Origin: Desulfurobacterium atlanticum
Lineage (GTDB): Bacteria > Aquificota > Aquificia > Desulfurobacteriales > Desulfurobacteriaceae
Direction: 5' to 3'
Length of the DNA: 64,000 bases
NCBI RefSeq assembly: GCF_900188395.1
Contig: NZ_FZOB01000007.1
Span: forward strand, 28,720-92,719
Under the pieces are notes generated by a model that had not been told where the DNA came from, searched no databases, and was given only the letters and a program-made list of their open reading frames with translations. Below, one piece after another: positions 62,446-64,000 of this stretch. Both the position numbers and the translations under genes were made by a program. Numbering within the stretch: the stretch's first letter is position 1; the number at the start of each line of letters is the position of its first letter.

Positions 62446-63805
62446 AAAAAGAGGTATGGTTATTTTATATTTGCTTTTTACTTTGTTTTTATCTTTTTCT
62501 TTTTATTCCTGTGGTGAGTCTGAGAATCCTGTATCTTACACAGGGCAAGAAGAGTCTTACGATGTTGGAAATGAAACCTCTGAAATAGAGAATACTACTT
62601 CATCAGAAAACGGGACATCTGAAACAGAAGAGGCTATTTCATCGGAGAATGAAACATCAAAGAGAAAATGGACATTTATGGTTTTTTTAAATGGAGATAA
62701 CGACCTTGAAAATTATGCGATATCTGATTTTCTTGAAATGTCAGAAGTTGGTTCAACTGATGACGTTGCTATTGTTGTTCTTATGGACAGGATAGATGGT
62801 TACTCTGATGAATATGGAGACTGGACTGGGTGTAAACTGTTTTATGTAGAAGGAGGAATGACTCCTACACCTGAAAATGCTACCGGAGATTGGGGTGAAT
62901 GTAATATGGGAAGTAACGAAACATTATCGGAGTTTCTTTCTTATGTGTCTAAGAATTATCCTGCTGAACACTATGCTCTTGTTTTATGGGATCACGGTGA
63001 TGGATGGAGAAGTTTAAATGGATGGCCTGATGTTAAGTTGTTTAAGATTGCCGGGCTTGATGATACTGATTATGATGAGCTTTACATAGATGAAGTTCAA
63101 CAGGCATTAAAAACAACCAACGCTTCTCTTGATCTTATAGGTTTTGATGAGTGTTTGATGGCAATGGTAGAGGTTGCTTATGAGTTTAAGGATTTTGCTG
63201 ATGTTATGGTTGCTTCTGAAAATACGGAGCCTGGCGATGGATGGGATTATAAGCCGTTCCTTGAGAGTCTGATAAGTAATCCTGATATGAATGCAACAGA
63301 GTTGGGAAAAGATATTATTGATGCTTTTGGGGAATACTATAGCGGTTATCCAGTAGGTGCAACATTATCTCTGATAGACCTTGGAAAGCTTGAAGACCTT
63401 GGAGAAGCGATAGACCGATTTTCTCGTCTTTATCCTATGGATTGGAATGCAGTTAGTATTTCGCTAAATTCTGTTCAGACTTTTAATTATGATGATTACG
63501 TGGATGTTTATGACTTTTTTAAAAAAATAAATGAAAATACACCTATGGAAGGAGCAGAAAGCGTTTCAGGAGAGATACTTTCCCTTCTAAATGAAACAGT
63601 TATTTACAGTTTTAGTAGTTCAGATATTTCTGCTTCCGGTTTATCCATCTATTTTCCAGAGCCCACCTGGTGGGATGATTTTTATAACGATACCCAGCAT
63701 GATTTTGTAAATGATACTGCGTGGAACATCTTTCTCTGGAGATACTATACCGGTGATAATGTAGATTTTGAGCCTTATGAGTATTCTGCTAATGTTACAG
63801 AGTAA
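62426..63805 (+). CDS. clostripain-family (C11) peptidase lipoprotein
   Basis: A 459-residue exported cysteine peptidase. GTG 62426 is 5 bases after GGAGGTGG. Lipobox YSC at about residue 29, a Glu/Ser/Thr-rich linker to about 80, then the C11 catalytic domain: MVFLNGDNDLENYAISDFLE, the catalytic His in VLWDHGDGW (H190) and Cys in GFDECLMAMVEVAYEF (C243). C11 enzymes cut after Arg and often self-process. It is co-translated with the small OB-like lipoprotein. The gene ends just before a hairpin and a transposase remnant. Confidence 0.87.
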   Translation: MLKSRNKKRGMVILYLLFTLFLSFSFYSCGESENPVSYTGQEESYDVGNETSEIENTTSSENGTSETEEAISSENETSKRKWTFMVFLNGDNDLENYAISDFLEMSEVGSTDDVAIVVLMDRIDGYSDEYGDWTGCKLFYVEGGMTPTPENATGDWGECNMGSNETLSEFLSYVSKNYPAEHYALVLWDHGDGWRSLNGWPDVKLFKIAGLDDTDYDELYIDEVQQALKTTNASLDLIGFDECLMAMVEVAYEFKDFADVMVASENTEPGDGWDYKPFLESLISNPDMNATELGKDIIDAFGEYYSGYPVGATLSLIDLGKLEDLGEAIDRFSRLYPMDWNAVSISLNSVQTFNYDDYVDVYDFFKKINENTPMEGAESVSGEILSLLNETVIYSFSSSDISASGLSIYFPEPTWWDDFYNDTQHDFVNDTAWNIFLWRYYTGDNVDFEPYEYSANVTE

Positions 63806-64000
63806 AAGGAAAAAAGCAGGCAAAATTCTTTTTTGGTAGGGGGTGAGCACATTCTCCCCACCCTTTTCCAATACCCCCAGCCTATTAGCCACCACAAAAA
63901 CATCCTCAAGCAGCACAACAGGGAAACAAGCAACATTAAGATTAAACAAACAATCCCACTTACTCTTTAAAACCTCAAAAGGCGTTCTCCCATTCATACC
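63641..64000 (-). CDS. transposase/integrase-like gene, C-terminal part only
   Basis: The minus-strand frame entering from the right edge begins GMNGRTPFEVLKSKWD, a C-terminal motif typical of integrase-core transposases of the IS481/IS3 kind, and continues with GGENVLTPYQKR. The frame has no stop until 63641, well inside the antisense of the C11 peptidase gene, so the element's own end has probably been lost or the reading has shifted. The real coding part is likely 63820-64000 and beyond the window. Only about 60 residues support the call. Confidence 0.5.
   Translation of the reverse strand, partial: GMNGRTPFEVLKSKWDCLFNLNVACFPVVLLEDVFVVANRLGVLEKGGENVLTPYQKRILPAFFLLLCNISRILIRLKIYIITGIVSPEKDVPRSIIYKIMLGIVIKIIPPGGLWKIDG
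63841..63867 (+). terminator. possible terminator after the C11 peptidase gene
   Basis: GGGTG (63841-63845) pairs with CACCC (63859-63863), with GAG/CTC pairs inside and a bulge, followed by TTTT. It could equally belong to the end of the mobile element read from the other strand. Confidence 0.5.

Noticed and set aside
1..64000. CRISPR array, tRNA or rRNA genes
   Set aside because: No regularly spaced direct repeats and no cloverleaf or conserved rRNA segment were seen; all intergenic gaps are under 260 bases.

Overview
The window is a gene-dense, AT-rich bacterial chromosome segment with about 67 supportable protein genes. Typical spacing is a few bases or a 4-8 base start/stop overlap, and there is no rRNA, tRNA or CRISPR array. 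AGA/AGG arginine codons, many GTG/TTG starts, a bacterial-archaeal gene mix (DUF505, fused sulfopyruvate decarboxylase, MTA phosphorylase, inositol-phosphate synthase) and many Lys/Glu-rich proteins suggest a thermophilic, probably anaerobic diderm. Family Desulfurobacteriaceae (Aquificota) is my best guess from gene content; it is an inference, not a match I could run. Lipoproteins, a secretin and a type II secretion system show an outer membrane.

Region 1 (1-7532, +): two ABC importers of the PotBC and FbpABC/AfuABC types, each followed by a phosphohydrolase gene. This suggests uptake and cleavage of a phosphorylated organic solute. The second hydrolase is a tandem duplication whose second half has lost its metal ligands. 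Region 2 (7529-10464, -): DusB, a radical SAM protein and a fused sulfopyruvate decarboxylase-like TPP enzyme. Region 3 (10590-21917, +): hslU, M24 peptidase, fabG-acpP, YhaM-like nuclease, purM-purN, an M16-like protein lacking the zinc motif, DUF523, nitronate monooxygenase-like, CpoB-like lipoprotein and myo-inositol-phosphate synthase. Region 4 (21958-26746, -): MTA phosphorylase, YbjQ-like, pyrD, RlmD-type methylase, Hsp20, Bax-inhibitor-like protein.

Region 5 (26906-36459): rplU-rpmA behind a clear promoter, a DsbC-like protein, pyrE, a polyprenyl synthase, an unassigned 67-base hairpin, then PRTase-rarA-aroE-mgtC and convergent panD. Region 6 (36557-40797) is the best candidate for an undescribed system. 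Two small membrane proteins are transcribed divergently from a DUF505 protein, which looks like ten repeated modules, and from a protein with an exact 120-residue internal repeat. Divergent sigma70-like promoters sit between the two pairs and hairpin terminators bound the locus. Immediately after it lies a 145-base MITE-like element with terminal inverted repeats and a perfect 10-base target duplication, next to the ribosome site of an M20 peptidase gene.

Region 7 (42222-46089, -): ogt, uracil-DNA glycosylase, dapF, DUF2062 and a PEGA-domain outer-membrane-like protein. Region 8 (46201-55929, +): a compact type II secretion operon in the order G-I-J-K-L-M-N-C-D-E-F, with no gspH or prepilin peptidase here. 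Region 9 (56081-63805, +): a 1485-residue lipoprotein with tandem Ig-like domains and EF-hands, a GT-C membrane protein whose 5' end contains the preceding gene's terminator, a small OB-like lipoprotein and a clostripain-family lipoprotein. The last bases hold the C-terminal end of a transposase-like gene on the minus strand.
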